From contig NC_054876.1 in the NCBI RefSeq assembly GCF_018320785.1, positions 24,760,212-24,824,211 on the forward strand: a stretch of 64,000 nt of DNA, written 5' to 3'. Positions 13,159 to 28,100 of the stretch are shown here, piece after piece (within the stretch, counting starts at the first letter, position 1; each line of letters opens with the position of its first letter). Source of the DNA: Cheilinus undulatus. Taxonomy: Eukaryota > Chordata > Actinopteri > Labriformes > Labridae. The position numbers and the translations under genes were made by a program. Under the pieces are notes generated by a model that saw only the letters and a list, made by a program, of their open reading frames with translations, made no database searches and was not told the origin of the DNA.

Positions 13159-16100
13159 GTAAAGCATACATAATCTTCAATATTTGTTTTATAATAGTGA
13201 CTAAATAAATACCTCTGAACTAGGAAAAAAAATAAAAATCAGAATCCAACATTCTTATATTTCTTTTAGAGAGACGAAACTCAGAACTGCCATTTCCTCC
13301 TCCCAGGTATATCAAAGCTCTGGAGACGATGCGCCAGCTGCGTCTCAAACAGAGTCAGACAGTCAAAGAGTGTCAGGTGGAGCTGCGCTACCTGAAGCAG
13401 AACAAGGAGAAAGCCCAGCAGATCAGAGAGATCATAGCCACCAAGGAGGCTCAGCTGATGTCCTCTAAAGACAGCATCCAGCAGATAGAGAACCAGATCG
13501 ATCCACTGGAGGTTTGTTAATCTGTTTTGTTTGTAGTTTGAGAATTATGTTTTTTCTGATATTTCTTTTTTATTTCATTTTACACAGCTTTGTTTTTCAG
13601 GAAAATAACATCTGATAAGCTTATTTCAATCTCAAATAAAATTGTGTGTGACAAAGCATCCAAGTTCATTTAAGCTGCCTTTATATTTTCTCAACTGTAA
13701 GATTACATCCACATAATTTATGTTTCCTTCTATTGGTCTGACCAAAAAAATGCTTTTAGGAATTGTTTGTTTTTAGGAAGATTGTTTTGGCAAAGTGTAT
13801 TAAAATGATTTCAAAACTATATTTATTGAACTCTAAATGACTCTAATTTTTCAGTTTTTAAAGGAAATTGACACACTTTCATGCGATTCTTAAATTCTGA
13901 GACAGAAAAGCTAATATTGGCATTTCAATACAAATCATATTGACTCAGAAGTCTTTTAAGGTATGTCTGTCTTAACATAGCAACCTGGTATTTATTTATG
14001 AACTTATCAACAGATCTAATCAAGTAGTATGTTGATAAACATCAGGTTTCACCTATACAAGTATCACTTTCAGAAACTAAAATGTAAAAATTTGCATAAT
14101 TATGTACTCTGTAGGGCTCTTTATGTTTCTGATTAATTTGTTTTCCTTTTTTTTTGCATTTGAGTGCCTCATACTGACAAAAACTAAAAGTAATTATAAA
14201 GTTTGTAAGCATTCTGTCAGACTCTATGCTTCTGATTAGATTTTGTTCTCATTTTTTAGATTAGACTGACTGATATTGACATGAAACTGGGGAAAGTGAT
14301 GAAACTGGACAACGACATCAAGGCTTTAGACAGCAGAAAGAAACAGATGGAGGAGGACAACAAGGAGCTTGAGGAAAAAATGGAACAGGTAACTAAAACA
14401 TACAATATATGTATATGAACACAAATAGATATATACAGGTTTTTATTTTTTGAAAATAAAAATGAAAACTCAAACATTTGAATAAGGACTTGGGCAGAAA
14501 TGACAAAACTGGAATTAGTTAATAGATATGCAGTAATGAGTGCTGGCTGTAGCCCTTTGTATCTGGGAGTTTATATGTCTGGATAATATTCTAGCTTCTA
14601 CTGGGAAAATGTCTGATGTTTTATTGTCCTACAAAGAAATAAAAACAAAGACTGCAGATGGTGAATATAGTTATTTAGTCAGTCATCATTAATTTATATC
14701 AGTACCGGTCTCTTTCAGATTGATAAATGTTTTTGGTGCATTTACCAAACAGGAGCCAGAAAAGGTTTTCATCTGATTGATTCTTCTCGGCTGTGTTGAC
14801 TTTTTTAATGGCAACTATTTACTGTGTAGGTTCTCATTCATTCAGGTCATGGTTGTCCAATTCTTGTCAAAAGGGCAACTGGACATGGTAGTGGTTCTTA
14901 AAACAAGAACCTCAATCATGTCAATTTGCCAGTTTGACAAGAAATGGAGGATATTTGTCTGCTGCTGAAGATAAAATAATTTTTTCAGATTTGTGTTATC
15001 TCCTGGAAAATGAAACTTTGAACCCTGGCTGTTTTGATGTACTCCCTTAGCTTCAGAGCAAGTCTTAGTGTGAGCCGTGTTTTCTGCAGGTGTTTCAAGG
15101 TTCAGATGAGCAACTGCAGGACATTTACCAGAACCATCAGAGGACAGTAAGGGAGAAGGAGCGCAGGCTGACCGACTGCCAGAAGGAGCTGGAGAAGGCT
15201 GGCCGGGAGTGTCAGAGACTTAACAGAGTTAAAGCTGATCTCCTGGTAGAACAAGGTACACACACATACACTATCTGACTGTGAAGCAGAATCACTGTTA
15301 CTATATTTAAGTATTTACCCCTGGAGAAGGTTTTCTGAAAATAGCATAAAATAAGAATGGCATTAATGATGCATAAAATGAAGATTACCATCAAATACGT
15401 ATAGACAGTTCCTTTAGATTATAATTGCTGCTCTCTTTTTTTAAGGTCGTCTTCAACTTGAAGCTGACCGCCAAACTCAAAACATCAAGAACCGTGACAC
15501 TCAGGTATGACTGAAAAATTAACCTTTAACAGCACATTTGATGGCTACTACAGTTTGCTGTGAAGAGAGTTAAAGTGACTTTGAAAATTGAGAGAATAGA
15601 ATGTAGGGAGCTGACAAACTCTAATACACACTACTGACATGATCAGTTTTACAAATGATCTCATAATTGTCAAAATCAAGGCAAAAATATTTAATAAAAA
15701 CTGAATATTATCACATGTATAAGGAATAAAACTAATGTTTTTTAATGTAAGGTTTCATTATAAGTTTGAAACCTGTTTGATTTATGTAATTCCTTCTCAG
15801 GTTCGCTCTCTGTCATCTTATCTGGAGATGGAGGGTTATGACCGTCCTCCCTTCACTTCTCTTCAACTTGAAAGCTTCAAGCGTAACGTCACACAGAGGC
15901 TGGAGCAGGAAAAAGACACAGCCACTCAGGTTCTGGTAAGAAAGTTTTGCTGATATTTAACTCCTTTTTCAGCACTCACATAAACCTGCCAAAACATTTT
16001 TTTGCAGCTCTTACCAACATGTGTTTCTGTGGCTTCGTATGTTGTAAAACTTTTTCAGTTTATTCTGTTTTCTTTAATATCACCTCTGATTTCTGTGGAA

Positions 16101-19100
16101 AGAGAAACTGTAGCACATATATCCACTATTATTGCTGCAACCCTGATTTTAAAAGCTGTTAAACAGCTGTGTTGTTGGTATTTTATTTCCCAAAAACAGT
16201 TTTCGCAAAATTCAGTCAGATCATGAATAATATGCGTGATATACTGCATATTTCACCACAGTGAGTGAATTGTTCTCTGATTATTCTGTCCACTCAGGCG
16301 GACCTGCAGGAAAAAGAGCAGGGTAAGCAGAACTCCATAGATGAAATGAGGGATAAGAAGACTGGCCTGGAGAGGACTGTGGAGCTTAAGAGAGACCTGC
16401 AGGGAAAGAAACAACAAGAACTGAGGAATGTGAGGGCAGAGCTACAGAGGCTGGAGGGATCATCCAGCCGACTGCAGGAGCTGGAGAACGAACTGGCCAA
16501 AGCGGTGAGCATGAATACAAAGTCTGGAGCTCACATTTTTTAGTAGGTGTGGTTGGTTTGTATAGAAGCATATTTACTGTCTGTTTTTGTCTACTTTTCT
16601 TAACTTAATCTTTTTTTGCCCCATCTTCCTTTTTATCCTCCTGAGACCTGAGCTTTTGTTTGGAATACATTTTTAGTTTCTCCCACTTGTTTAGGAAAAG
16701 TAGGACATAAAATTGAACAGAAAAATTGTCTTTGAACAGTAATTAGTTTTGACCATTTCTTGTGAGTCCTGTTTCTGCAGAAAGTAAAGCACTGGAGAGG
16801 TTTATGAACCATGTGCTTTGGCTGTGTGTCAGACAGTTGGTGAGTTGTTGGAAGTCTTTAGTCAGAAATGATATTACTGTCAGTTATTTTGATGACAGAC
16901 AAAACAGCAACTTCATAAGATCAAGCATGAACAAAATTTCCACTAATAGTTCAAAATTTCCCCCAAAAAAGAGCCCACAAATTTCTTTAAACATTTCCTG
17001 AATGAGTGAAACTTTATTATAAAACCCAAACATTCTAATTAAAAACAAACAAAAGGATATGGGGTAAATGTCTTTGTATTAATGTTATTTTTTCAGAATT
17101 TAACATTTTTTGTACTGTTGAAAGCCAGACATTTAATTTGGGTGACTTGTGTTTCATTGTCTATTCCCCCAAATATCATGAGAATGATGGAAAATCCCCC
17201 AAATCATTTCTCTGAAATTTCCAGAAAAAAATTGAAAATTTCAAAGGATCCCCCCCATCAGATTCCCCCAAATGTAGAAATTTCCATGAAAATTTTAAAG
17301 AAATTTTGTAGAAATACATAACATTTACCAAATTATCCAAAACAGTTTCCAAACAAATTTCCCAAAACATGCATACACATTTTCCAAAGCCCTATAAAAA
17401 TGCCAAACAATTTCAGATCAGAAAAATACTTTCAGTGCAACTCTCCACAGCACCCAAACAAGTTACCTGAAATTTCAGTGAAAATTAATGAAATTTTCAT
17501 TGCAAACTCTCCCAACATTTCAAGTAAATTACTCAAGTTTCTATAGACATTCCAAACAATTATCTAAAAGATTCTAACAGCAATAATTATTAGTATGATG
17601 TAGGAAAACCTTAATATAATTTCCTCAAATGCACATGCAGGCATCTATAGGTTAAATTGCTAAGTTTGTAAGATACTTTGTAAGGATCAGTTGTGAAAGT
17701 AATTTTTCCGATGGATTATTTTCTCAGAGTACTAAGAAAAACATGACTGTGTTATTCTTTTACTTTGTTCTCATTTCCTTTGTAAGTATACCTATAAAAC
17801 ACTAAATTTATCGTGAAATGTAACAGAGAAAAAGCACACAAATACCTTTTGCTACTCTCTGATTGCATCAAGTTTGTAAGGCCGGCCACTCACTACAGGA
17901 TTTTAAGCCTGATTTTGGCCAGGATTTGACTCCCCCGACAGTCATGGGGGCATATACCGACTGGAGCCTTGTCGCAAACGATTATTTGTCTGAATAGCCT
18001 GCATGTGTGTGGTGTCAACACGATTTTTTTTTTTTTTTTAAAGCTTTATTTTTGGCCTTTATTAGATAGGACAGTGGATAGAGTCAGAAATAGGGAAGAG
18101 AGCGGGGAGAGACATGCAGGAGATAGGGCCACAGGCCGGATTCGAACCCGGGTCGCCTGCGTACATGGCGCGCACCTCAACCACTCGACTACCGGCGTGC
18201 CCCAACATGAATCATTTACTGCTCCAGATCACGTCATAGACCCCCAGACCCTGAATTGTAAATATCAAACATGTTTGATATTTATGATTCTAGGTTGTAG
18301 TGCTGCTGACAGAGTACCCACAACAACCAATGAGAGCGAGCACACTGGTAGCGTCACCTGACGAATCATACGTACTTTCACCACTCACAACCATAAACAC
18401 AACTGTACCTTAATTCCAGACAGGATTTCGTCCTGAGTCTTTCCCTTTTTTTATGATTGTTGCTGGACCTGTAACACCCGCCAGGACAGCTTGTTGTGGA
18501 GAGACAGCAAGACAGTATCGACAGACATCCATGTTTTTTTTTTTTTTTTTCTGAAGTCACGTGATCACGCGAGGTCGTAGGCAGGTCGGCAGGTGTGTGG
18601 TCTCTGGTGATCTGACAGTCTGGCTGAGCCGTCTAGTGTGTGTGTTCAGAGGATTAAAGATGAAAAATCTTTGGAAATTATCCTGAAGTCTGTGGTCTCT
18701 CATGGTTTTAAAATCGTTCAAGATTTAAAAAATCGTCTAGTGTGTGGCTGGCCTAAGTTTTTTTTTTTTTTCTTGTTTTTTCAGGAGCGTGAGTTACAGA
18801 GTGTGGTTCAAAACGCCAATGTAGAGGAGCTAAAGGCCGAAGTGGTTGAGCTTCAGAAGGAAAAATCTGAACTGGACCATGCACAGAGACAGCTGGACAA
18901 AGAGATGGAGATGCTCAACACACACACCACTGCACGGACACAGATGGACATGTTAAAAAAGGACAAGGTAACGTGTCACCTCTGTGCGTCTTACCTCTTG
19001 TTACCCATTTTGTCCGCCAGTCTTCTTATCACCATTTTTTTCTTGCTTGGCTCCACTCTCATCTTTCCTCTTTGATTTCTTCAGACTGAGAAGGAGGAGC

Positions 19101-22100
19101 AGGTTCGTAAGATCAAGTCTCGTCACAGCGAAGATCTGGTGTCACTGCTCGGTCACTTTCCTAACAAGAGAGAGCTGGAGGACTGGATCTATGCCAAGTC
19201 TAAAGAAATCAACAGTACTAGGGACAGACTTGCCAAAATCAAGTTAGTTCAATTGTTTATATCACACATAATGAAAATAATTGTTAACACATTTTCACTC
19301 TCCGTTGTACTGTAAAATAATTTGTCTAAATGTTCATGATTCTCAGTAAGGACCTGGCATCAAGTGAGCAGAATAAAAGCCACATTGCTGCTGAGGTACG
19401 GAAAAAGGAACAGCAGCTAGCAAACGACCAAGAAAAGTTCTTTAATGTGTGTGGCAGTCAGGATCTGGAGCAGGACCTGACCAAACTGCAAGAGGACCTG
19501 GAAAAAGTCTCCAAACAAAGAGGTAAACCTCCAAAATAGAAAATTTAGAAACTGACTGAAATGTGAGATATCCATCTGGCTGACATAGTTTTAGTACTGT
19601 AGCTTCTCAGTAGTGAAATGTATCCATAATAACGTGATAATTTTGTATTTTGTCTTCCTCAGCCATGTTGGCTGGAGCCACAGCAGTGTACACTCAGTTC
19701 ATCAGCCAGCTGACGGAGGAGAGAGAGCCCTGCTGCCCTGTGTGTCAGCGGACATTCCTCTCCGAGTCGGATCTGCAGGAAGTCATCAGCGACATGCAGT
19801 CCAAGCTACGCCTGGTGCCAGACAAGCTGAAAAACACAGAGCAGGATCTGAAGAGGAAGGAGAGGAAGAGAGATGAGATGGTGGCTCTCAGACCTGTCAG
19901 GTACAGAGAGACTGTATCCCTATTTGTAAAGTTTAAAAAAATGTTTGAACTTCTTTTTCATCATTCATACTGCAACATTTTTGACATATGCAGAGTCCAG
20001 CACAACTACACCCCGAGAAACAGAGAAATGTACAGAATTAATCAGACACTGCCACAGGTTTCACCCACAAATGAAGGGTGCGTCCAGATTTCCTTTGATG
20101 GGTCCCCCTTGAAATTCTAACTGAACTAAGATTGGCTATTTCCTTTGCTGGAGGTGTGACTACGGTCAGGATCTATTTGGGCTGTGACGTGGCACGCTGT
20201 TAATAGTTTCCTTTCGTGTCAAAAGTAGCATATTTTCTAATAATCTAATAAACTTTTGCACATACATTCCATCAGAACATTGCGTAAAAGAGGAATAAGT
20301 TTATAAAAATTTGAAATCAAACTCCTGCACACTGTTTAACTTGCAACTAACTACTGAACAATGTTTTAATGCAGAAACACTGCTGATGAATGTATTTTTG
20401 CAAGTTGGACAGTGGGCAGGGGTTAGCTTGCAAATGTTTTAAGGACTTTATACATGACTAAGGACGAACATTTCTTCCTGAGTGCCTAAAGAATAAAGCA
20501 CAAAGACTTTAATGTGCCGTTTAAAAGTAGTTATGATTCTAGAGATAGAAATGGCAAATCAACAGAAATCATTGGTGAGTGTGTAAAAACCACCCTTTTA
20601 TGTGTCAGTGCTCCAGTTGGGTCCAAAACATTCAGACACAACCCTACTACCAGTACGTTTATTTTAATATCCTTTTGTTCTCGATAATTTTTTTTATTTT
20701 TTAAATTTTCACAATATGCACAAACCCTCCGGTACCAAAGTTGTCATATACATCCTACAGACAGGATTACAGGTGTCCGTGAGAAGTTATTAAAGTGATT
20801 AAAAGTTAAGTAAATCACCCACTTTTTCTGGAAGCCCTCAGTTTTGTAGCCCTTCGAGAGGCTTTTCTAGCGAGCCTGACTTTCTGGATTCGTTACTAAT
20901 TAAGTCCACACTGCCAACTCTAACACTGGGGTCTTTTAATCCATTTAACAAACGTTTCTCCCACTTGCAGCTATTGATATCTGCCATATCGTCTATTTTG
21001 TGTCCCACAATGCCCTGTGATAGGCTGTGACAACCAATGGCAGGCTGTTCCTTCGTCGTGTCATGCTTTTTAAACTGCGCATGTCTTAACATTTTGATCA
21101 TGTGAAGACAGCATGAGTAGCCCATAACAAAGAGAAAGAGGTAGAAAGCCTGTGAAGTGTTCCCCTGTGTCTCTGCAGACACAGGAACTGCTTTGAGTAA
21201 TGGCACGGATAAAGCTAACACAAGGACATTTTTTTAAGTTTGTGAATACTTTGAAGACTTTTTGTCTCAGAATGATTTTTTTTTTCACTTCTTGGTCCCT
21301 AAGAAATGAGCTAAAAAGCTCCTAGTCATTTTTGTTTACTGTGTGCCCGACGTAAAAATCTTGGAGTTTTAATTTCCCTGTAGTTTTTTCTTTAGTCTTT
21401 ATAGTCCAATAACTTTTTAAAAAATCAGTGGTCTTACTGCAGCGCCCATATTCTTAAAGTCCAGGTTTTCCTGATAAAAAGGCTGTTTAGAGCCTGACTG
21501 TACGCCACAAGGTTGATGATTACAAGATGGTTAAGACAGACAACTTAGGGCTCACAGGGTTTTCTATCAAAAGTTAAACCAATTACAGTGTTATAAGACT
21601 AGAAAGACAAAAACCCTTACATCTAACTAGCTGAAACACAGGGCTGTATGACTCACTAGCTTTATAAACAAAAGAAATGGCTTATTTTTACAATTGGATT
21701 TGGAAACAGGCTCATCAGACAAAAGTAAGAGAACGGGCATCAGGCTGGCACTGCAACAAGGAATTAGTCTTTTCATACGGCAGAGGGTAAAAAACACTCT
21801 TTAGAGAGGGCATGTTGTTCTGACAGGTGTGTTCAGGATTTTTCACCTCCTGTCGTGCCCATGAACAAGTTAAAACAGCGTCAGCATCAACAGTGAAACT
21901 TTACTATAGTTATGCACTGAAGGACATGAATTACCCATGACGCAGACTGAAAAAAAAATTGGAAAAACGGCAAACCAAATCTGTCAAAAACCATCCCTGA
22001 TGTTTTATCTACCCTTAAAATCATAACACGGCTGACTGTAGACGCGCTTGTCACTCTAAAAATAGATCTTCAGCTTCAATCTGCTGTGTTCATTCAAGTG

Positions 22101-25100
22101 GCAAGGCATGTTGGGAAAGATGGATGAGCTCTTTCCAAACTACTGTGGCTGTGCATCACTTTATTGTAGTACTGAATTTTTACTTGTGAATATAAATATT
22201 TCCCATGAAAGGAACATGAAGGATTGAAGTTCAGAAAATCAATGATGCGTTTTTTAGTGTAGTTAAGAATTTATTTCAATTGTTCTCTCTGTAAATACAT
22301 TCTGCCCAAAACTTGACATATTCCAACCACTTATTCAAACGAGTACAGTTCTTTTGTTTTGCACAAATTATAATTTTTTTTTGGTAACTCTGGATCAGTT
22401 CTCCTGATTTGATTAAATAAATATACACAGTTGGATTTTAGTTAATGAGCGGTAATGACTCAAAAATGTCTGTTGTATTGTAAAACTAAAACAAGGTTGT
22501 GTTGCATTTAGAGCATAAGAAACATCCCTTTCTTGAATAGAACAGAGCATGCGCTTTACAGCATTTTCTCCACTAGATGGAGCTATGCTCTCATGTGACA
22601 GATTTCTAACTGTTTAAAAAGCAGAGCTCTACTGTTGAGTGTTGTGAATTTGCAGCAACATCCTTGAATAAAAATAATGAATGTATTATATGAAAAATTT
22701 CAGCAGTTGGGATAAGATTCAAGGTAGCTGACCTTTTATTATGGAGTAAAAAGGCACCCAGAAGATATAAGTACTCAGTGTATTTTATTGTTGTTTCATT
22801 GAATTCATATCTGTGAGCATTTGTCTCTAAATCCTCTTTAACATCCACAATCTTGTAAACTACTTTAAAGTACCCAGTGTGCCTACTTTAAAGTGTAAAT
22901 AACATTGTCTGTACAGTGTTTTTATAAATTAAGAGGTGTTGAGAGACTGCGTGAGCTCCTTGGTTATGTGGACTCCAAGGAATTTGATGTTGTCCACAAT
23001 ATCCACCTTTTTGACGTTTATCTTAAATGGTGTGTGTGGTCTTCCTTGATTCTCTAAAGTTCACCATGATCTCGCTGGGTTTTGAGTTCAGAACCAGGTT
23101 TTTTTCTGAGCGCCACTCAGCAAGATGTATGACCCCCCCCCTCTGTTGTGTGCCTCCTTGTTGTTTGTGATCAGTCCCACTATAGCAGCAAACTTTAATA
23201 TAGTGTTGGAGGAGTGAATGGGGGTGCCGTCATGGGTGAACAGGACTGAACTGAGCACACAGCCCTGTGGCACACCTGTGTTCAGGGTGAGGGTGGAGTA
23301 GAAGTGGTCTCCTATTCCAATGCTTTGTCCAGGATCCATGATCAGAGTGATGAATGCACTCTATTCATTTAAATAGCACTGTACAGTTTTCTCTCTGGTA
23401 AACTGTGCACCACTAATGCTTCTAATCCTTTTTTACTGTTTTGAAGTACCAAAGTGAAGAGAAGTTGAGTCAGCTCTGTGAGTGAGCTTGAGACCTTGGA
23501 ACTGGTTTAAATCACCATTTACTTATTTTGTTACTTTCCAACATTTTATTGACAGCTTTTAAAGAGAATCAGTTTAGTTTTAAGGGCATTCAGTTGCACT
23601 GCACATAGCTTCTATTTGCAGGTTAGAAGTGAAGATAAAATCCAAAAGCAGCCTGTTGAAAGTTTCACTGGTGTCCCTCAAGGCGCATAATCTTGATTGT
23701 TTTTTGGAGGTTGCATAAGTCAAAAAAAGTTGTCCTTTATCTATTCTCATATTGCTACTGACTTTATCTTAAACAACTACAGAAAGCAGAAGTGAGAATG
23801 TTAAATAGGCAGTGTGTAAGTGAGTGTAACATGGACCTTGATCCGTTATACATTTTAAAACACTCCTAATACTTTTCTTTCTCATGTTTTCCAGGCAGTC
23901 CATCATACAGTTTGAGGAAAAGGAGCTGCCTGAGTTGAGAAACCGCTTGCAGACAGTGAACAGAGAAATCGAAAGGCTGAAGGGCGATGTGGAGGAGCAA
24001 GAAACTCTGCTTGGTACCCTAATGTCGGAGGAGGAAACGGCAAAGGCCTGCCTTCAGGACATCTCACTTATGGACAGATATGTGGTACTTCACTCTGTTT
24101 CACTCTTTTTCATCACTTCTATATCATCCCGGCCTTAACGAAGGCCTTTCCCATCCCCTTTTCCTCCAAACACAATGAATCACGTCTTTCTTACTGAAAA
24201 TTACAAATTCCTAGAAATGAATATATACCTTGTCTTTTTTTCTGAGCTTTAGTTTGATTTTTGCAGATGGACCTAAGAGAGGTTGAGAGGAAAATAGCTC
24301 AGCATGCAGCCAAACTCCAGGGAGTTGACCTGACAAGAACAATCCAGCAAGTCAGTCAGGAGAAACAAGAAACTCAGCACAAGCTTGACACCAGTAAGAT
24401 AATATCATACAGTTCAAGTTTTCTCTAGTGTGTGTCTTTTATTGACATTTTGCGTCCGCTTTTGTATTTAATCATCAATGTTTTTAAATGGCAAAAAGGA
24501 CAATAACATTCAAGTGGAAAAATCCCTCCATCCAAATAATGCTTAATGCATGCATGCTAGCTGTTGATGCTGCAACCTGCTTGCTCAATTCAGCTAGTTA
24601 TGTCTGACTTACACAACAGTAACTCTAATAGACCTTCGATATCATACCAAAAAAGTTTTAAAAAAGTAGCATTGTGCTCTCTGCAAGGGGTCTCCAAAGT
24701 GAGGAGCGAGAGAAGCATAGGTACTGTGTCTTACAAACTGGACAAACAGTTTGTACAGAGCTGCTGTGATCCTCCAGTAGTGATCAAACTAATCCTGATT
24801 TGTTATTTGATAAAGACATGATGATTAAAAAAATGAATAAAGCCAAAGGGTTGACACCCACAGACACACATGTGACACATATACAGAAGATTTTAATTAT
24901 ATTGTTTTTGGCAAGCCATTTTGAAAAGATTGCTCTTTTCCCAGAATGCTTAATGTATTTTAAATAATGTATAAAATTTCTTATTCATGAGATCAAAAGC
25001 ATCAGACAGTCGATCACGTTAACCCTCTGAGACAGACTTTGACGTAGACAACACGGGTTTCAAAAAGGTAAATAACTTTTGAACCACTAGCCACTTACTT

Positions 25101-28100
25101 ATTTTTCTTCAGAAAGCCATCTGTTGTGCTGTTCTAATGATGCTAAGCACACTTACAGTAGCATTTCCTGCAAGTCTGGAACTTGGGTGACTTTCTGGCG
25201 TCTTTAAAGATTAAATCCACACCGGCAACTCTGATGTTGTATGTCTTTTTATCCATTTTTTAAGATCAATTTTTAATCGTTTCTTCCACAAGCCTTGCAT
25301 TAGCATCCATATAGAGATCCCAAAACAGATGTCACACAGGCTGTGACAACCACTGGCAGGGTGTTCTGTCGTCACATCATGCTTTGCCAAACAGTGCATG
25401 TGTATACACCTAGAAACTGAAGGTTAGGGTCTGAGTATCTCATAACGGAGAGAAAAAGAGACAGAGAGCCTGTGATGTGACCCTCTGTGTCACTACAGAC
25501 AGGAACTGCATTGAATAATGGCTCATAATCAGCCAATGTAAAAATGAATGTGTAAAAACACAGGACAAGTGCCTGTAAACATCACTGCATCAACTTCTCT
25601 TCCCTTGTGATTTTCACACCCTGCATCATGAATGTTACTTTATAGTAACAGCGAAAACAAGAGCATTGTGCCACACAAATAGGCGTCTGTGGGAAACACA
25701 GTACACCGTGCAACACACGGCGTGGTGTCCAAGCTTACAGCGTGGACGTATATGGATACATGACTGATTTAAGTGAAGCCTCAAGGCAGATAATTTGCCT
25801 CAAGGAATTTTTTGAATCAAATCACTCCAATAATTCAAGGTATTGTTTCAGCCCTATTTGTTAATATCAAGAATGTGTTTGTACTTGAGAGATATAAAAT
25901 AGATGTGACAGACTGAATCTTTTTAACTTAAGCTCAGCTTAGACCACTTAGAGTGTAAATATTTGTCCTTATTTTTTCTTTCCACCAAACTATAGAAAAG
26001 TATCAATAGTGGTATCGATAAGGACTCGGATCAATGAGGAGTATCGACAAGGGTATCAATATCAATAAAAATTAACAACCCCCATCCCTATTGTTTACTA
26101 TGTCCTACATAAAAATCTTAAATTTTCTTTTGTCTTTAGTCCTATAAAAGGATGTTGAGAGCTTGACTGTGAACCACAGGGTTGATGTTTTGAAAGAATG
26201 GGTAAAAAATAGCTCAGGGCTAAGAGTTTTAACCTGTTTATAATGCCTCTAAATCTGCTAAAGTCAAAGGTGAAGATAAGCACTTCTTAACAATTTATTC
26301 TAATCATCTGTCATTATTTTCAAAACTAAAAACTTTAAAGCATGCAGTTAAGACTCACTAAGAAGAGAATTTGGCAGACAATATGCTTAGATCTGAAAGA
26401 TGTGAATTAATCCAACAATCAGTGGCCAACCAGTTCTATGAACAACATCTCTGAGGAGCACTACAATTCTAATTTCCTTAAAAAAGTCTGAGGTGATATT
26501 GAAATCAAGTCAAGACATTTTGTTTGCCTGTATGTAACTTGCCCTTTCCTTGCAGCCTCGAGCAAGATGGAGCTGAAACGTAAGCTGATCCAGGACCAGC
26601 AGGATCAGATTCAGATGCTTAAAAGTGCCGTGAACGAGACGAGGGCAGAGAAACTTCAGCTGAGCAGCGATATGCAGAAACAGCAGCAGCTGGAGGAGCA
26701 GTGTGTCGAGTTCACCTCTGAAATACAAAACTTAACCCGGGACATCAGGGTACACTGTCAGGCTTTTGTTTATTTGCACTGCCCTCTGATCTTGACACAT
26801 AAAATTATATGCAGCACAGGACCTTTTTCTGTAGGGTTAACATTTTTCATGGTTTCAAGGTTCACCTATAGACATGTTAATGAACATACAGAGTCCATTT
26901 AGCATGACCGGGCAAGCTAAAAACCTTTAAAGATCAACTTAAAGTACTAAACACTCCAAAACAGCACTAAGAGCCACGTTTAGCAAAGAGTAAAGATTAA
27001 AATACAACATAGCACTCTCAGTCTTTTTCTTCTAAGGATATTTTCTAACATATACTAGAAATTCCTTTTTGATTCAGCTTGTCCATTGCTCTTACTTGTA
27101 TGTGTGAGGTTTCAGACCTTTTAAATTTTCTCTGAATATCCTTTTCTCATAGGTATATTTCTGTTTGGATGTGTAGCATCATTTTCATATATTTATCTTT
27201 GCTTTATTTGCTGAAAGCTTATACATTATATGTTAAATTGTTAAGAGTTTATGCTTAATAAATATCCATTGTTGTTTTGTCTTTTTCTCAATTTTTTCTA
27301 ACCAGGAAGCGAAGGAACAGTTGTCTCCTTTATCTGCTGCTCTGGAGAAGCTGCAGCAAGAGAAGCAGGAGCTGATGGAGCGCAGGAGGCAGAAGCAGGA
27401 AGAGGGCCAGGAGAAGGTAGAGACATTCACACTGTTTTCTATCTAATTATTTTTTTATGGTACTGAATAGGTTAATTTAATCCTCCTCACCTTGATACTC
27501 TGGGTGTTATTCCCTCTGTTATTTAATGAATGGGAAAGGTGAAATGTACATTTTCTGTTTTAACTCCTAGTTATAATCAACATTTACATAGCAATATTTG
27601 AAGACCATTTTAGAAATGCCACTTGCTATTCTAACATCCATCATGAACAAAACCACATTTCCTGATAGTAAATAAGTAAGAAGGTTAAAGTTGAGGTTTT
27701 AAACTTTTTGCCCTACACTTGATTAATGATGCTTAACACTTTGTCACTGACAGATCAATGCCATTAAAGAGCGAGAGAAGGTGATCATAACATTGGAAAA
27801 AGAGATCAACAAATACATCAACGAAGGAAAAGATCAATACAAAGAGGTACTGTGTGTACATTTATTACACATGAGCCAACCATGAGTGATTTAAATCTAC
27901 GATGGAAATAACACACAGGGCTATTTTAAAAAATAAAACACTGATTTAGCTGAAGACTCTGCTGTATTTCTGTTGGTTTATCAATTATTGCTGTTATCTA
28001 ACACCTTATTATGTGCTGCAGCAAAAAGAGTCTGAGCTTCAAGAAACCAACACGCAGCTCCATGAAGCTGAGAAGCATAAAGAAAAGATCAACAAGGAGA

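Larger units (their letters stand above)
13307..19522 (+). other. rad50: rad50 exons 5-13: ascending coiled coil
   Basis: Residues about 184-656. They are Lys/Glu/Gln-rich with heptad patterning and no Pro-rich breaks, as expected for the first arm of the long antiparallel coil. Recognisable conserved blocks include [11 protein letters not shown] (exon 7), [11 protein letters not shown] (exon 10) and [14 protein letters not shown] (exon 12). Intron 10 (16505-18784) is enlarged by a degenerate repeat and a Harbinger-like MITE carrying a SINE. Confidence 0.93.

Noticed and set aside
18100..18202. tRNA gene
   Set aside because: A and B boxes are present but the sequence continues into a SINE body and poly-A tail with target duplications; no full cloverleaf.
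17969..18361. 130-codon plus-strand frame in rad50 intron 10
   Set aside because: Crosses a SINE nested in a MITE; its residues come from tRNA-like and poly-T sequence.
20838..21221. 127-codon minus-strand frame in intron 14
   Set aside because: Falls wholly inside repeat family X; the equivalent frames in the other copies are broken.
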